The translations under genes were made by a program, and so were the position numbers. Shown piece by piece: positions 31,523 to 40,083 of a stretch of DNA of 64,000 nt. Source of the stretch: Pseudomonadota bacterium (GTDB lineage: Bacteria > Pseudomonadota > Gammaproteobacteria > Burkholderiales > Burkholderiaceae_C); assembly GCA_020161065.1 (NCBI GenBank), contig JAIUPH010000019.1, forward strand, positions 62,001 through 126,000, given 5' to 3'. Position 1 is the stretch's first letter. The number at the start of each line of letters is the position of its first letter. The notes under the pieces were generated by a model. That model made no database searches and had not been told where the DNA came from. It saw nothing but the letters and a program-made list of their open reading frames with translations.

Positions 31523-32923
31523 TCAGGACTTGAGGATCTGCTGGATGCGCGCCTGCGCCTCGTCCAGCGCTTCCTTGGGCTTCTTCTGGCCGACCAGCGC
31601 GGCCTGGATGGCGGTGGCCATGGCCTCGCCGACGGCCGGCCACTGCGGCACGCGCGGGCGCCAGTCGACGTCGGTGTCCTGCTCCAGCGATTCGAGCGCG
31701 GCGGGGATGAAGTTGTCGCCCGCGCCCTTCATCGCGGCGGCGAACTCGGGCGACTTCCACAGCGAGCTGCGGTTGAGCCCCGAACGCTTGGCCGGCCCGG
31801 CGAACTTCCACGAGGTGCGCGCCTGCGTCTCGGCCGACGCCGCCCAGCTGATGAACAGCCAGGTGGCGCGGCGCGCCTTGTCCGACAGCGCGGCGTTGAT
31901 CGGGAAGCCCCAGTTCCAGATCGAGGTCACGCGCTTGCCGTTGGGACCCTTGGGCCAGCGCGCATAGGCCACCTTGCCGACGACCTTGGACTTCTCGGGG
32001 TTGGTGATGACGGCGGCCGACGAATGCGCATCCAGGTAGCAGGCCACGGTGCCTTGCGAGAAGGCGTCGGCGATGTCGGGCCAGTTCCAGTTGCGCACCG
32101 CCGGCGGCGCGTACTGCGTGAGCGCGCTCACGTACCACTCCAGCGCCTTCACGGCCTCGGGCGAGTTGACCACCAGCTCCTTGCCGTTGAACCACTGGCC
32201 GCCGAAGCCGCGCAGGATCGACGGGTAGATGTACATGTTCTGCCCGGCGCCGGCAAAGCCGCGCAGCGCCAGGCCCCACTGCCGCTCGGCCGGGTCGGTC
32301 AGCGCCTTGGCGTTGGCCAGCAGCTGGTCGTAGGTGTCGGCCGGCTTCAGGCCCTTGGCGTCGTACAAGTCCCGGCGGTAGACCTGCACCGTCACCTCGC
32401 CGTCGTAGGGAATGCCGTAGGGCTTGCCGTCCACCGAATCGGCGTCGCGCCAGGCCTTCAGGATGTCGTCGTAGTTGAACCAGGCCTTGTCGGTCAGCGC
32501 CGGGTCGTTGAGGTACTTGTCCAGCGGCTCCACCCACTTGTTGGACACGTACAGCGGGTAGTACATCGGGTCGGCCGCGTGGGTGGCGAAGGTGGCGGTG
32601 CGCGACGACAGGTCGAGCATGGCCTTCTGGCGGATCTGCCCCGGCGGCACCTTCTCGACGCGCACCTTCACGCCGCTGAGCGCCTCGAACTGCGGCAGCA
32701 GGCCGACCAGGTTGTCGAAGTAGCTGGCCGGAATCACCGCGATGGCGATCTCCTGCCCCTCGGCCTGGCGCCAGTTGATGCGCGCCGCCTTGTACGGCGC
32801 CAGGTCGTCGGCCTGGGCCCAGGCGGCGGGCGCCGCGGCCAGCGTGCCCAAGGCCGCGGCCTGCTGCAGCAGGCTGCGGCGGCGGCCATCGAAACCCGGG
32901 GTCGTCGCGTCGTCTCGCGTCAT
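31523..32923 (-). CDS. Sugar ABC transporter substrate-binding protein (extracellular family 1)
   Basis: A 466-aa periplasmic binding protein with a twin-arginine-like signal (GRRRSLLQQAAALGTLAAAP, cleavage near AWAQA). SBP_bac_1 features: VKVRVEKVPPGQIRQKAMLD, DGKPYGIPYDGEVTVQVYRR, and WNWGFPINAALSDKARRATW. It would recognise a sugar, probably sulfated given the sulfatase and FGE genes in the same operon. ATG 32923 is used; the longer frame would run into the LacI operator region. The palindrome TGTAATCGATTGCA at 32940-32953 lies 17 nt upstream, where LacI binding would block the promoter or initiation. Confidence 0.93.
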   Translation of the reverse strand: MTRDDATTPGFDGRRRSLLQQAAALGTLAAAPAAWAQADDLAPYKAARINWRQAEGQEIAIAVIPASYFDNLVGLLPQFEALSGVKVRVEKVPPGQIRQKAMLDLSSRTATFATHAADPMYYPLYVSNKWVEPLDKYLNDPALTDKAWFNYDDILKAWRDADSVDGKPYGIPYDGEVTVQVYRRDLYDAKGLKPADTYDQLLANAKALTDPAERQWGLALRGFAGAGQNMYIYPSILRGFGGQWFNGKELVVNSPEAVKALEWYVSALTQYAPPAVRNWNWPDIADAFSQGTVACYLDAHSSAAVITNPEKSKVVGKVAYARWPKGPNGKRVTSIWNWGFPINAALSDKARRATWLFISWAASAETQARTSWKFAGPAKRSGLNRSSLWKSPEFAAAMKGAGDNFIPAALESLEQDTDVDWRPRVPQWPAVGEAMATAIQAALVGQKKPKEALDEAQARIQQILKS

Positions 32924-32939
32924 GGATCGAACTCCTCGA

Positions 32940-32953
32940 TGTAATCGATTGCA
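32940..32953. promoter_or_regulatory. LacI-type operator O1
   Basis: TGTAATCGATTGCA is a nearly perfect palindrome (12 of 14 positions), of the AATCGATT-centred type bound by LacI/GalR proteins. It matches the second site at 33069 (TG-AATCG-TTGCA shared) and lies just upstream of the sugar transporter operon. Confidence 0.75.
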
Positions 32954-33067
32954 GTCGGGCAATCTAACACCCGTCGGGGCTCGCCGGGCGCCCGACATCG
33001 CCCGTGCTTTCCCTAGATCATCGCGGCTTGCGCGCGGGCCCGCTCATGCCAAACTGCAGATGCATAT

Positions 33068-34126
33068 ATGAAATCGGTTGCACCCGAACCCCGCGGTTCG
33101 GCCGGCGAGAGCGCCGGCCGCAGCGGCGCCAAGCACGTGGCGCAACTGGCGGGCGTCTCCACGGCCACCGTCTCGCGCGTGCTCAACAACACCGGGCCGG
33201 TGGACCCGGCCACGCGCCAGCGCGTGCTGGACGCCGCGGCCAAGCTGCGCTACGTGCCGCACGGCGCGGCGCGCGCGCTGCGCAGCCACCGCAGCCGCAT
33301 GGTCGGCGCCATCGTGCCGTCGTTCGACTACGCGCTTTACGCGCGCACCACCAGCGCCTTGCAGCGGCGGCTGGACGAGCATGGCTACTCGCTGGTGCTG
33401 GCCGAGCACCACTACGACCTGGCGGCCGAGTTGCGCATCGCCGGCCAGCTGGTGCAGCACGGCGTGGATGCCTTCGTCTTCGTCGGGCTCGACCACGAGC
33501 AGGCGCTGTTCTCGCTGCTGCAGGACTACGGCCGCCCCTACGTGCTGACCTGGGGCGTCGACCCGCTGGGCCGCCACCCGAGCATCGGCTTCGACAACCG
33601 CGCCGCCACGCATGCGATGGCGCGCCACCTGCTGGCGCTGGGGCATCGCCGCATCGGGCTGTTGAGCGCGCCGGTGGAAGGCAACGACCGCGCCCGCGCG
33701 CGCGGCGAAGGCCTGCGCGCGGCGCTGGCCGAGGCGGGGCTGACGATCGCGCCCGGCCATGCGCAGTACGCGCCGATCTCGCTGCAGGCCGCCGACGAGG
33801 CGATGACGCGGCTGCTGGCGCAGCCCGAGCGGCCGACCGCGGTGCTGGCCACCAACGACGTGTTCGCCGTCGGCGGCATGCTGGCGTGCCGGCGCCTGGG
33901 CCTGCGCATCCCGCAGGACTTGTCGATCAGCGGCGTCGACAACACCGACCTCGGCGCGACGCAGACGCCGGGCCTGACCAGCCTGCGCACGCCGATCATC
34001 GAGATCGGCGCGGCGGCGGCCGAACAGCTCATCGCGCGGCTGGAGGGGCGGCCCTACGAGGCCTTGCAGACCTTCGGCTTTGAGCTGGTGGAGCGCGCGT
34101 CGACGGCGCCGCCGCCGCCGTCATGA
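33068..34126 (+). CDS. LacI-family transcriptional repressor
   Basis: A 352-aa regulator. After a ~20-residue tail, the HTH and hinge are clear: AKHVAQLAGVSTATVSRVLN, VDPATRQRVLDAAAKLRYVP, HGAARALRSHRS. The periplasmic-binding-like effector domain follows (MVGAIVPSFDYALYARTTSA, IGFDNRAATHAMARHLLALG, HRRIGLLSAPVEGNDRARAR, AVLATNDVFAVGGM). It is divergent from the sugar transporter/sulfatase operon and two matching operator sites lie in between, so it is the probable local repressor, induced by the imported sugar. The ATG at 33068 sits inside one operator. Confidence 0.95.
   Translation: MKSVAPEPRGSAGESAGRSGAKHVAQLAGVSTATVSRVLNNTGPVDPATRQRVLDAAAKLRYVPHGAARALRSHRSRMVGAIVPSFDYALYARTTSALQRRLDEHGYSLVLAEHHYDLAAELRIAGQLVQHGVDAFVFVGLDHEQALFSLLQDYGRPYVLTWGVDPLGRHPSIGFDNRAATHAMARHLLALGHRRIGLLSAPVEGNDRARARGEGLRAALAEAGLTIAPGHAQYAPISLQAADEAMTRLLAQPERPTAVLATNDVFAVGGMLACRRLGLRIPQDLSISGVDNTDLGATQTPGLTSLRTPIIEIGAAAAEQLIARLEGRPYEALQTFGFELVERASTAPPPPS
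33069..33082. promoter_or_regulatory. LacI-type operator O2 overlapping the lacI-family start codon
   Basis: TGAAATCGGTTGCA shares 12 of 14 positions with the operator at 32940. It overlaps the start codon of the LacI-family gene (ATG 33068), which fits autoregulation; the 129-bp spacing would allow looping between the two sites. Confidence 0.65.
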
Positions 34127-34151
34127 CGCGCGCTGATCGCAAGCGAGGTCG

Positions 34152-34442
34152 TCAGTGCGCCACCAGCGGCTGCTGCGCCAGCGCGGTGTAGCGGCCGATG
34201 AACTCCTCGAAGGCTTCGGGGCTGGGGTTGTGATCGACGATCTGCTGCACGCCGGCCTTGAAGCTTTCGGCCAGCAGCCCTTCGATGTAGATCTCCTTGC
34301 GCGCGGCCTTGTCGACGATCTCGAAGCCGCCGCGGCCGATCGTCGGCGCGGCGCTGCCGCCATCGGCCGCCGCATCGGCGCCTTCGGGGGCGATGTCGAA
34401 CTGCACGACGATGAAATTGTCCGAGTTGTAGAGCATCTGCAT
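34152..34442 (-). CDS. DUF3567 family protein
   Basis: A 96-aa protein of the beta-proteobacterial DUF3567 family. The hallmark start MQMLYNSDNFIVVQFDIAPE is followed by FEIVDKAARKEIYIEGLLAE and SFKAGVQQIV, and a C-terminal IGRYTALAQQP. Function unknown; no signal or TM segment. It lies downstream of the DUF3108 gene on the same strand (109-nt gap with a short tandem repeat). A low-complexity Ala/Gly insert (ADAAADGGSAAP) interrupts the usually shorter N-terminal half. Confidence 0.88.
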   Translation of the reverse strand: MQMLYNSDNFIVVQFDIAPEGADAAADGGSAAPTIGRGGFEIVDKAARKEIYIEGLLAESFKAGVQQIVDHNPSPEAFEEFIGRYTALAQQPLVAH

Positions 34443-34515
34443 GAGCGGTGACTCCTTCGCGCCCAGGTGGGTGCCGGCGGGCGGCATTTCAAGCCCGGGG
34501 GCGCCCGAACGACCT

Positions 34516-34550
34516 GTCGATGGGGCCCGTCGATGGGGCCCGTCGATGGA
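34516..34550 (+). repeat. 13-nt tandem repeat, 2.7 copies
   Basis: GTCGATGGGGCCC at 34516-34528, again at 34529-34541, then GTCGATGGA. It is an intergenic micro-repeat between the DUF3108 stop and the DUF3567 start, and could vary in copy number between strains. Confidence 0.75.
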
Positions 34551-34551
34551 C

Positions 34552-35766
34552 TCAGGGCTGCAGCAACAGTTCCAGCGCGTCGTTGCCGTTGGCGCTGGCC
34601 AGCTTGATGCGCACCGGCAGGTGGTGGCGCTTGGGGTCGAGCCAGACTTCCACCCGCGTGTCGTAGGGCTTGCGCGGCTCGCGGCGCAGCGCCAGCGCGT
34701 CGTCGACGCGGGTGCCGCCGGCCACCTCCACCGTCTCGCGGCCGACCACGCCGAAGCTCCACACGTCGACGTCGCCGCGCACGCCGGTGACCTGCATCGC
34801 GATGCGGTCGCCCGCGCCGTGGCGGGCCGGCGCCGCCTCGACGATGGCAGCGAGCTGCAGCATCCACGACAGCCGGTCCTGCGCGCCGGGCAGCAGCGGA
34901 AACTCGTCGCTGGTCGCCGAGAAGCTGATGACGCCGCGGTCGCGCTGGAAGTTGGCGGCGCGCTGCTCGCGCGCACGCCGGCGCTCGACGAAGCGCTGCG
35001 GCGCCAGCCCGGCGGCGTCGAAGCCGCCGCTGCTGGTCTGCGACAGCAGCGACAAGCCGAGCACGCCGCCCTCGATCTGCAGCTCGTAGTGCCGGCCCTC
35101 AGGGCGCCAGTGCACCTCACCCTCGCCGCGCAGCGCGCCGCGGCGCAGCTCGTAGCGCAGCGCGGCGGCCGGCGGCACCTTGGTCGGATAGGTGGGCGGC
35201 GGCGCGTCGGCGGTGCCGGCGGTTGCGGTCGCCGCGGCCTGGGCGACCAGCGCGACGGGCACCAGCGCCACCGCGGCTTCGGGCGCGCGCGGCGGTGGCA
35301 AGTCGGCTTCCGCTTCGACCAGCGCCGGCGGCGGCGTTACGGCGGCCAGCGCCGGCCACGGCGCGGGTGTCGGTGCGCGCCGCGCGGCGGGGCGCGGCGC
35401 GGGTCGTGGCGTCGGCCGGAGCGCGAGTCGGGGCGCGATTCGGGGCGGTACGGGCGCCGCCTGCGGCACCGCCGTCGCAGCAGCCGCATCGGGCGTGGCG
35501 GCGGAAGCCTCATCGGGCGCGGGGGCATCGACGGGCAGCGGCGCCACCCGCGCGATCTGCCGCACCTGCATGGCCGGCACCGCGGACCGCGGCGCCGCGC
35601 TCCAGCCCGCCGGCAGCCCCGCCAGCAGCAGGCCATGCGCCAGCAGCACCAGCGCCACCAGCAGCGCCCAGGGCAGCGCGCGCCGCCGGCGCGGCAGCGG
35701 GGTCAGCGGGCTGAGCGCGATTGGCGGGGTTGGCGGAGTTGGCGGCGATCGGCGGTGCGGGCTCAC
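34552..35766 (-). CDS. DUF3108 domain-containing membrane-anchored protein
   Basis: A ~404-aa protein. N-terminal cytoplasmic Pro-rich tail, one TM helix (RRALPWALLVALVLLAHGLL, residues ~25-45), a ~130-residue Pro/Ala/Arg-rich linker, then a DUF3108 beta domain from about residue 185 (ALRYELRRGALRGEGEVHWR, YELQIEGGVLGLSLLSQTSS, DRLSWMLQLAAIVEA, DVDVWSFGVVGRETVEV, YDTRVEVWLDPKRHHLPVRI). The layout resembles a TonB-like spacer carrying a periplasmic domain; the function of DUF3108 is unknown. GTG 35766 is chosen since an upstream ATG (35830) would overlap the divergent FAH gene; the gap is 61 nt. Confidence 0.82.
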   Translation of the reverse strand: MSPHRRSPPTPPTPPIALSPLTPLPRRRRALPWALLVALVLLAHGLLLAGLPAGWSAAPRSAVPAMQVRQIARVAPLPVDAPAPDEASAATPDAAAATAVPQAAPVPPRIAPRLALRPTPRPAPRPAARRAPTPAPWPALAAVTPPPALVEAEADLPPPRAPEAAVALVPVALVAQAAATATAGTADAPPPTYPTKVPPAAALRYELRRGALRGEGEVHWRPEGRHYELQIEGGVLGLSLLSQTSSGGFDAAGLAPQRFVERRRAREQRAANFQRDRGVISFSATSDEFPLLPGAQDRLSWMLQLAAIVEAAPARHGAGDRIAMQVTGVRGDVDVWSFGVVGRETVEVAGGTRVDDALALRREPRKPYDTRVEVWLDPKRHHLPVRIKLASANGNDALELLLQP

Positions 35767-35827
35767 CGGACAATGGTGCCACCGGCGCGCCGGCGCCGCC
35801 CATCCTTGCACTCGAACCCCCGCATTC

Positions 35828-36778
35828 ATGAAACTCGCCACCCTGAAGGACGGCTCGCGCGACGGGCAGTTGATCGTCGTCTCGCGCGACCTGGCGCTGG
35901 CCCACCTCGCCAGCGGCATCGCCACGCGGCTGCAGCAGGCGCTGGACGACTGGAACTTCATCGCCCCGCAGCTCGAAGATCTGTCGGCCACGCTCAACGG
36001 CGGCAAGGCGCGGCATGCCTTCGCCTTCGACCCGCGGCAGTGCATGGCGCCGCTGCCGCGCAGCTACCAATGGTCGCTGGCCGGCGCCGCGGCGCCGGCG
36101 GCCGAGGCGCGCAGCGGCGACGCCTGGCTGGGCGCGCACGACGACGCCTTCTTCTTCGACGCCGACGCCGGCATCGACCTCGGCGCCGGGCTGGCCGTGA
36201 TCACCGGCGACGTGCCGATGGGCGCCACGCCCGAGCAGGCGCTGGAAGGCGTGCGGCTGCTGCTGCTGGTCAACGCCTGGGCGCTGCGCGAGGCGCCGGC
36301 GCTGCCGCCGCCGGCCAGCGCCGCTGGCCCGGTGGCCGTCACGCCCGACGAGCTGGGCGCGGCCTGGTCCGGCGGCCTGCTGCGGCTGCCGCTGGCCAGC
36401 CACGTGAACGAGCGCCTGCTCGGCGCGCCCGATGCCGGCCAGGGCCCCGATGGCGGCTTCGGCGCCGTGCTGTCGCGCCTGGCGCGCACGCGCGGCCTGC
36501 GCGCCGGCAGCGTGGTCGGCGCCGGCACGGTCGGCGAGGCTGGCGCGGCCGACGCGACGCGCGGCTTCGGCAGCCTCGCCGACAAGCGGGCGCATGCAGC
36601 GGGCAGCGACGGCGGTGCGCCGCGCAGCGCCTGGCTGCGCTTCGGCGACCGCGTGCGAATCGAGATGAAGGGCCGCGACGGCCAGAGCGTGTTCGGCGCG
36701 ATCGAGCAGACGGTGACCGGGCCGGCCGCCGCGATGGCAGCCGCCGATGGCGCGCCGCCATCGGCCGCCGCGGCCTGA
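35828..36778 (+). CDS. Fumarylacetoacetate hydrolase family protein
   Basis: A 316-aa FAH-superfamily enzyme (DUF2437-type N-terminus MKLATLKDGSRDGQLIVVSR). Metal-binding and core features: FDADAGIDLGAGLAVITGDV (the usual acidic triad region), VRLLLLVNAWALRE, and VVGAGTVGEAGAADATRGFG. In aromatic degradation such enzymes hydrolyse acylpyruvates or diketo acids. Note the low-complexity Ala/Gly stretches in the C-terminal half (SLADKRAHAAGSDGGA). Monocistronic between DUF3108 (divergent) and phaM. Exact substrate not deducible. Confidence 0.85.
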   Translation: MKLATLKDGSRDGQLIVVSRDLALAHLASGIATRLQQALDDWNFIAPQLEDLSATLNGGKARHAFAFDPRQCMAPLPRSYQWSLAGAAAPAAEARSGDAWLGAHDDAFFFDADAGIDLGAGLAVITGDVPMGATPEQALEGVRLLLLVNAWALREAPALPPPASAAGPVAVTPDELGAAWSGGLLRLPLASHVNERLLGAPDAGQGPDGGFGAVLSRLARTRGLRAGSVVGAGTVGEAGAADATRGFGSLADKRAHAAGSDGGAPRSAWLRFGDRVRIEMKGRDGQSVFGAIEQTVTGPAAAMAAADGAPPSAAAA

Positions 36779-36839
36779 CGGCAAAGCCGCGCGGCCGGCG
36801 CACAATGCCGGCGCCCTCCACTCACCCTCTCGTGTCGCC

Positions 36840-37514
36840 ATGGCAACCCCCGACTTCACCAAGATGGTCCCCGGCTTCGACTTCCTGCAAGGCTTGATGA
36901 AAGGCGCCGGCTCGGCGATGCCCAGCATGAGCCAGTGGATCGCGCCGACGCTGGACGCCGAGGAAGTCGACAAGCGCATCCAGGAGCTGCGCACCGTGCA
37001 GTTCTGGCTGGAGCAGAACGCCAAGATGCTGGGCGCCACCATCCAGGCGCTGGAGGTGCAGCGCATGTCGCTGGCCACGCTGCAGGCGCTGAACCTGCCG
37101 ATGAGCGACCTGCGCGATTCGCTCAAGCTCGGCGCGCGCAAGCCCGCCGCGCCGCCGCCACCGCCGCCGGCACCCCCGAAAGCCGAGGCGCCCGCCCCGG
37201 CGCCGCGCGCCGCGCGCAAGAAGGCCGAAGACGACGACGAGGCCGAAGCCGCGCCACCGGCCGCCGCCGCCGGCATGGTCGACCCGCTGCAGTGGTGGGG
37301 CGCGCTGACGCGCCAGTTCACCGAGCTGGCCGCCAACGCGGTGAAGGACACGCCGGCCGAGGCCGTGACGCAGATGGCCGGCGCCGCCTTCAAGCAGGCG
37401 GTGCAGCCGATGGCCAGCGCCGCCGGCGCGGTGGTCAAGGCCGTCAAGGCGCCGGTGGCGCGCCGCGCCGCCGTAGCACCCAAGCCGGCGGCCAAGACCC
37501 GCGCGCGCCGATGA
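36840..37514 (+). CDS. PhaM-like polyhydroxyalkanoate granule-associated protein
   Basis: A 224-aa protein resembling PhaM, which activates PHA synthase and links granules to the nucleoid. N-terminal FDFLQGLMKGAGSAM and WIAPTLDAEEVDKRIQELRT lead into a helix VQFWLEQNAKMLGATIQALE typical of the family. The middle is Pro/Ala-rich (APPPPPPAPPKAEAPAPAP) with an acidic patch, and the C-terminus is basic Ala/Lys/Arg-rich (RRAAVAPKPAAKTRARR), as expected for DNA binding. Together with the FAH gene just upstream, nothing ties it to an operon; 7 nt separate it from the FIST gene. Confidence 0.85.
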   Translation: MATPDFTKMVPGFDFLQGLMKGAGSAMPSMSQWIAPTLDAEEVDKRIQELRTVQFWLEQNAKMLGATIQALEVQRMSLATLQALNLPMSDLRDSLKLGARKPAAPPPPPPAPPKAEAPAPAPRAARKKAEDDDEAEAAPPAAAAGMVDPLQWWGALTRQFTELAANAVKDTPAEAVTQMAGAAFKQAVQPMASAAGAVVKAVKAPVARRAAVAPKPAAKTRARR

Positions 37515-37521
37515 CGCGGCG

Positions 37522-38673
37522 ATGAGCGCCTTCGCCGCCGGCCACGCCACCCATCCCGACTGGCGGATGGCGCTGGCCCTGGCCGCGGCGCAGGTCGACG
37601 CCCAGCGCCCGCGGCCGCCGCAGCCGCCGTGGCGGCTGGGGCTGGTGTACTTCACCGACGCCTACGCGCCGCACGCCAAGCCGCTGCTGGCCGAGCTGCA
37701 GCAGCGCTGGCCCGGCGTCGCCTGGGCCGGCTGCGTGGGCGTGGGCGTGGCCGCCACCGGCGTGGAATACATCGACGAGCCGGCGCTGGTGCTGCTGCTG
37801 TGCGGCCTGCCGCCGCAGGCCTTCGAGGTGTTCTCCGGCGCGCGGCCGCTGTCGCGCATCAAGCCCTTCACGGCGCTGGTGCACGCCGATTCCGGCACGC
37901 CCGACATCGGCGAGCTGATCGTCGAGATGAGCGAGCGCACGCACAGCGGCTACCTGTTCGGCGGCCTGGCGGCGTCGCGCGCCGGCGTGCTGACGGTGGC
38001 CGACGGCGTCTGGCAGGGCGGGCTCTCGGGCGTGGCTTTCGCGGCCGATCTGCCGCTCGTTTCGCGCGTGACGCAGGGCTGCCAGCCGGTCGGCCCCACG
38101 CGCACCATCACCGCCTGCCAGGACCACGTGGTGCTGGCGCTCGACGGCGAGCCGGCGCTGCCGCTGCTGCTGCGCGACCTCGGCCTGCGCGAAGGCGAGC
38201 TGGGCCGCGACCATCGCGGCGCGCTGCCACGGCTGCGCGCCACGCTGGCCGGCCTGGTCGATGCCGACGACGCCGCGCTCGACCGCGGCGGCCGCTTCGG
38301 CGCCGACGTGCGCGTGCGCCACCTCGTCGGCCTGGACCCAGGGCGCCGGGCGGTGGCGCTGGCCGAGCGCGTGCAGCCCGGCATGCAGCTGGCGTTCTGC
38401 GGCCGCGACGTGCAGGCCGCACGGCGCGACCTGGTGCGCATCTGCAGCGAGATCCGCGACGAGCTCGACGGCCGCCCGATGCGCGGCGCCGTCTACGTCA
38501 GCTGCGCCGTCCGCGGCGGGCCGCACTTCGGCGCGCCGTCGGCCGAGTTGCAGATCGTGCAGCACGCGCTGGGCGAGGTGCCGCTGGCCGGCTTCTTCGC
38601 CGGCGGCGAGATCGCCCACCGCCACCTCTACGGCTACACCGGCGTGCTGACGGTGTTCGCCGCCGACCATTGA
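37522..38673 (+). CDS. FIST domain-containing sensory protein
   Basis: A 383-aa protein with FIST-N and FIST-C domains, predicted small-ligand sensing modules. N-terminal half: LGLVYFTDAYAPHAKPLLAE, WAGCVGVGVAATGVEYIDEP, GYLFGGLAASRAGVLTVADG. C-terminal half: AVYVSCAVRGGPHFGAPSAE and GEVPLAGFFAGGEIAHRHLY, the FIST-C signature. No kinase or TM domain is attached, so it would act as a stand-alone sensor. It lies 7 nt after the PhaM gene and 4 nt before the Nudix gene, in one likely operon. Confidence 0.9.
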   Translation: MSAFAAGHATHPDWRMALALAAAQVDAQRPRPPQPPWRLGLVYFTDAYAPHAKPLLAELQQRWPGVAWAGCVGVGVAATGVEYIDEPALVLLLCGLPPQAFEVFSGARPLSRIKPFTALVHADSGTPDIGELIVEMSERTHSGYLFGGLAASRAGVLTVADGVWQGGLSGVAFAADLPLVSRVTQGCQPVGPTRTITACQDHVVLALDGEPALPLLLRDLGLREGELGRDHRGALPRLRATLAGLVDADDAALDRGGRFGADVRVRHLVGLDPGRRAVALAERVQPGMQLAFCGRDVQAARRDLVRICSEIRDELDGRPMRGAVYVSCAVRGGPHFGAPSAELQIVQHALGEVPLAGFFAGGEIAHRHLYGYTGVLTVFAADH

Positions 38674-38677
38674 GGTT

Positions 38678-39544
38678 ATGAGCGGCGCGCCGCCGGACTG
38701 GCCCGCGCTGGCCGCCGCAGCGCAGCGGCGCGTGCCGCGGCTGCCGTTCGTCATCGACGGCATCGAGGTCGGCTCGGTCGCCGTCGAGCACCTGGGCGCG
38801 CTGCAGGCCTTCGCGCCGCGGCCGCTGCGCATCGAACCGGCGCGCGTGCGGCTGGACGTGCCGGCCGCGGCGCGCGACGCGGCGCTCGCCGACATTCACC
38901 AGCGCCTGCGCGCGCAAGGCCTGATCAAGGCCTGGCGCGACGAGACCTACCCGCTGCCCGACCCGGCCAGCGGGCGCGTGCTGGCGCACATCGAACGCGC
39001 GGCCTCGCGCTTCTGGGGCACGCTGACCTTCGGCGCCCACGCCAACGGCTGGGTGGCCGGCGCCGATGGCCGCCCGGCGCGGCTGTGGATCGCGCAGCGC
39101 GCCTTCGACAAGGCCACCGACCCCGGCGCCTTCGACAACCTGGTGGGCGGCGGCGTGCCGGCCGATCAAAGCCCGTTCGAGACGCTGCTGCGCGAAGGCT
39201 GGGAGGAAGCCGGCCTGGCCGCCGCGGTGATGCGCCGCGCCAGCGCCGGCCGCGTGGTGCGGCTGCTGCGCGACATCCCCGAAGGCCTGCAGCACGAACG
39301 GCTGCACGTCTACGACCTGCGGCTCGACGCCGCCGAAACCCCCGTCAACCAGGACGGCGAAGTGCACGCCTTCCGCTGCCTGCCCATCGCCGAGGCCTTG
39401 GCGCTGGCCGCCGGCGCGACGATGACGGTCGACGCCGCGCTGGTGACGCTGGACTTCGCGCTGCGCCACCGGCTGCTGGCCGACGACGCCGCCGCCGCGC
39501 TGGCCGCGCGCAGCGCTGCGCTATGGGCACCAGCAACCGCGTGA
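38678..39544 (+). CDS. Nudix hydrolase with DUF4743 N-terminal domain
   Basis: A 288-aa protein: N-terminal DUF4743 domain (residues ~15-120) and a C-terminal Nudix domain similar to yeast Tnr3-like phosphatases. The Nudix box reads GGVPADQSPFETLLREGWEE with AGL following; the first conserved Glu is replaced by Gln, as often in this subfamily, while REGWEEAG is intact. RFWGTLTFGAHANGWVA and LWIAQRAFDKATDPGAFDNL match the family. It may dephosphorylate a nucleoside diphosphate derivative or thiamine diphosphate analogue. It overlaps the cytochrome b561 gene by 22 nt. Confidence 0.9.
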   Translation: MSGAPPDWPALAAAAQRRVPRLPFVIDGIEVGSVAVEHLGALQAFAPRPLRIEPARVRLDVPAAARDAALADIHQRLRAQGLIKAWRDETYPLPDPASGRVLAHIERAASRFWGTLTFGAHANGWVAGADGRPARLWIAQRAFDKATDPGAFDNLVGGGVPADQSPFETLLREGWEEAGLAAAVMRRASAGRVVRLLRDIPEGLQHERLHVYDLRLDAAETPVNQDGEVHAFRCLPIAEALALAAGATMTVDAALVTLDFALRHRLLADDAAAALAARSAALWAPATA

Positions 39545-40083
39545 AAGCCACGCCGCCGGCGCGCTACACGGCCACCGCGATCGCCTTGCACTGGGTGGTG
39601 GCCGCGCTGCTGGTGGCCGGCATCGGCATCGGCCTGGTGATGACCGGGCTGCCCAACGGCATCACCAAGCTCAAGCTCTACAACTGGCACAAGTGGCTGG
39701 GCGCCAGCGTGCTGGCGCTGACGCTGCTGCGCCTGGCCTGGCGCCTGGGCCACGCGCCACCGCCGCTGCCGCCGATGGCGGCCTGGCAGCGCCGCGCGGC
39801 GGCCACGCTGCAGGCGGCGCTGTACGCGCTGTGCCTGGCGGTGCCGCTGCTCGGCTGGGCCTACAGCTCGGCGCTCGGCTTCCCGCTGGTGTGGCTGGGC
39901 GTGCTGCCGCTGCCCGACTGGGTGCCGCAAGACCGCGCGCTGGCGCAGGCCATCAAGCCCTGGCACGCGGCCGGCGCCTGGCTGCTGGTGCTGCTGGCCG
40001 GCGGCCACGTGGCGGCCGCGCTCAAGCACCAGTGGCTGGACCGCGACGGCCTGCTGCGCCGCATGGCACCATGGCGCCGATGA
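39523..40083 (+). CDS. Cytochrome b561
   Basis: A 186-aa four-TM diheme cytochrome b561. Heme-ligand histidines are visible in AIALHWVVAALLVAGI, LYNWHKWLGASVLALTLLRL, IKPWHAAGAWLLVLLAGGHV and LKHQWLDRDG. The ATG at 39523 lies within the end of the Nudix gene; the stop overlaps the first YceI gene (ATGA). The b561-yceI pairing is common and may deliver electrons to a quinone-like lipid bound by YceI proteins. Confidence 0.92.
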   Translation: MGTSNRVKATPPARYTATAIALHWVVAALLVAGIGIGLVMTGLPNGITKLKLYNWHKWLGASVLALTLLRLAWRLGHAPPPLPPMAAWQRRAAATLQAALYALCLAVPLLGWAYSSALGFPLVWLGVLPLPDWVPQDRALAQAIKPWHAAGAWLLVLLAGGHVAAALKHQWLDRDGLLRRMAPWRR

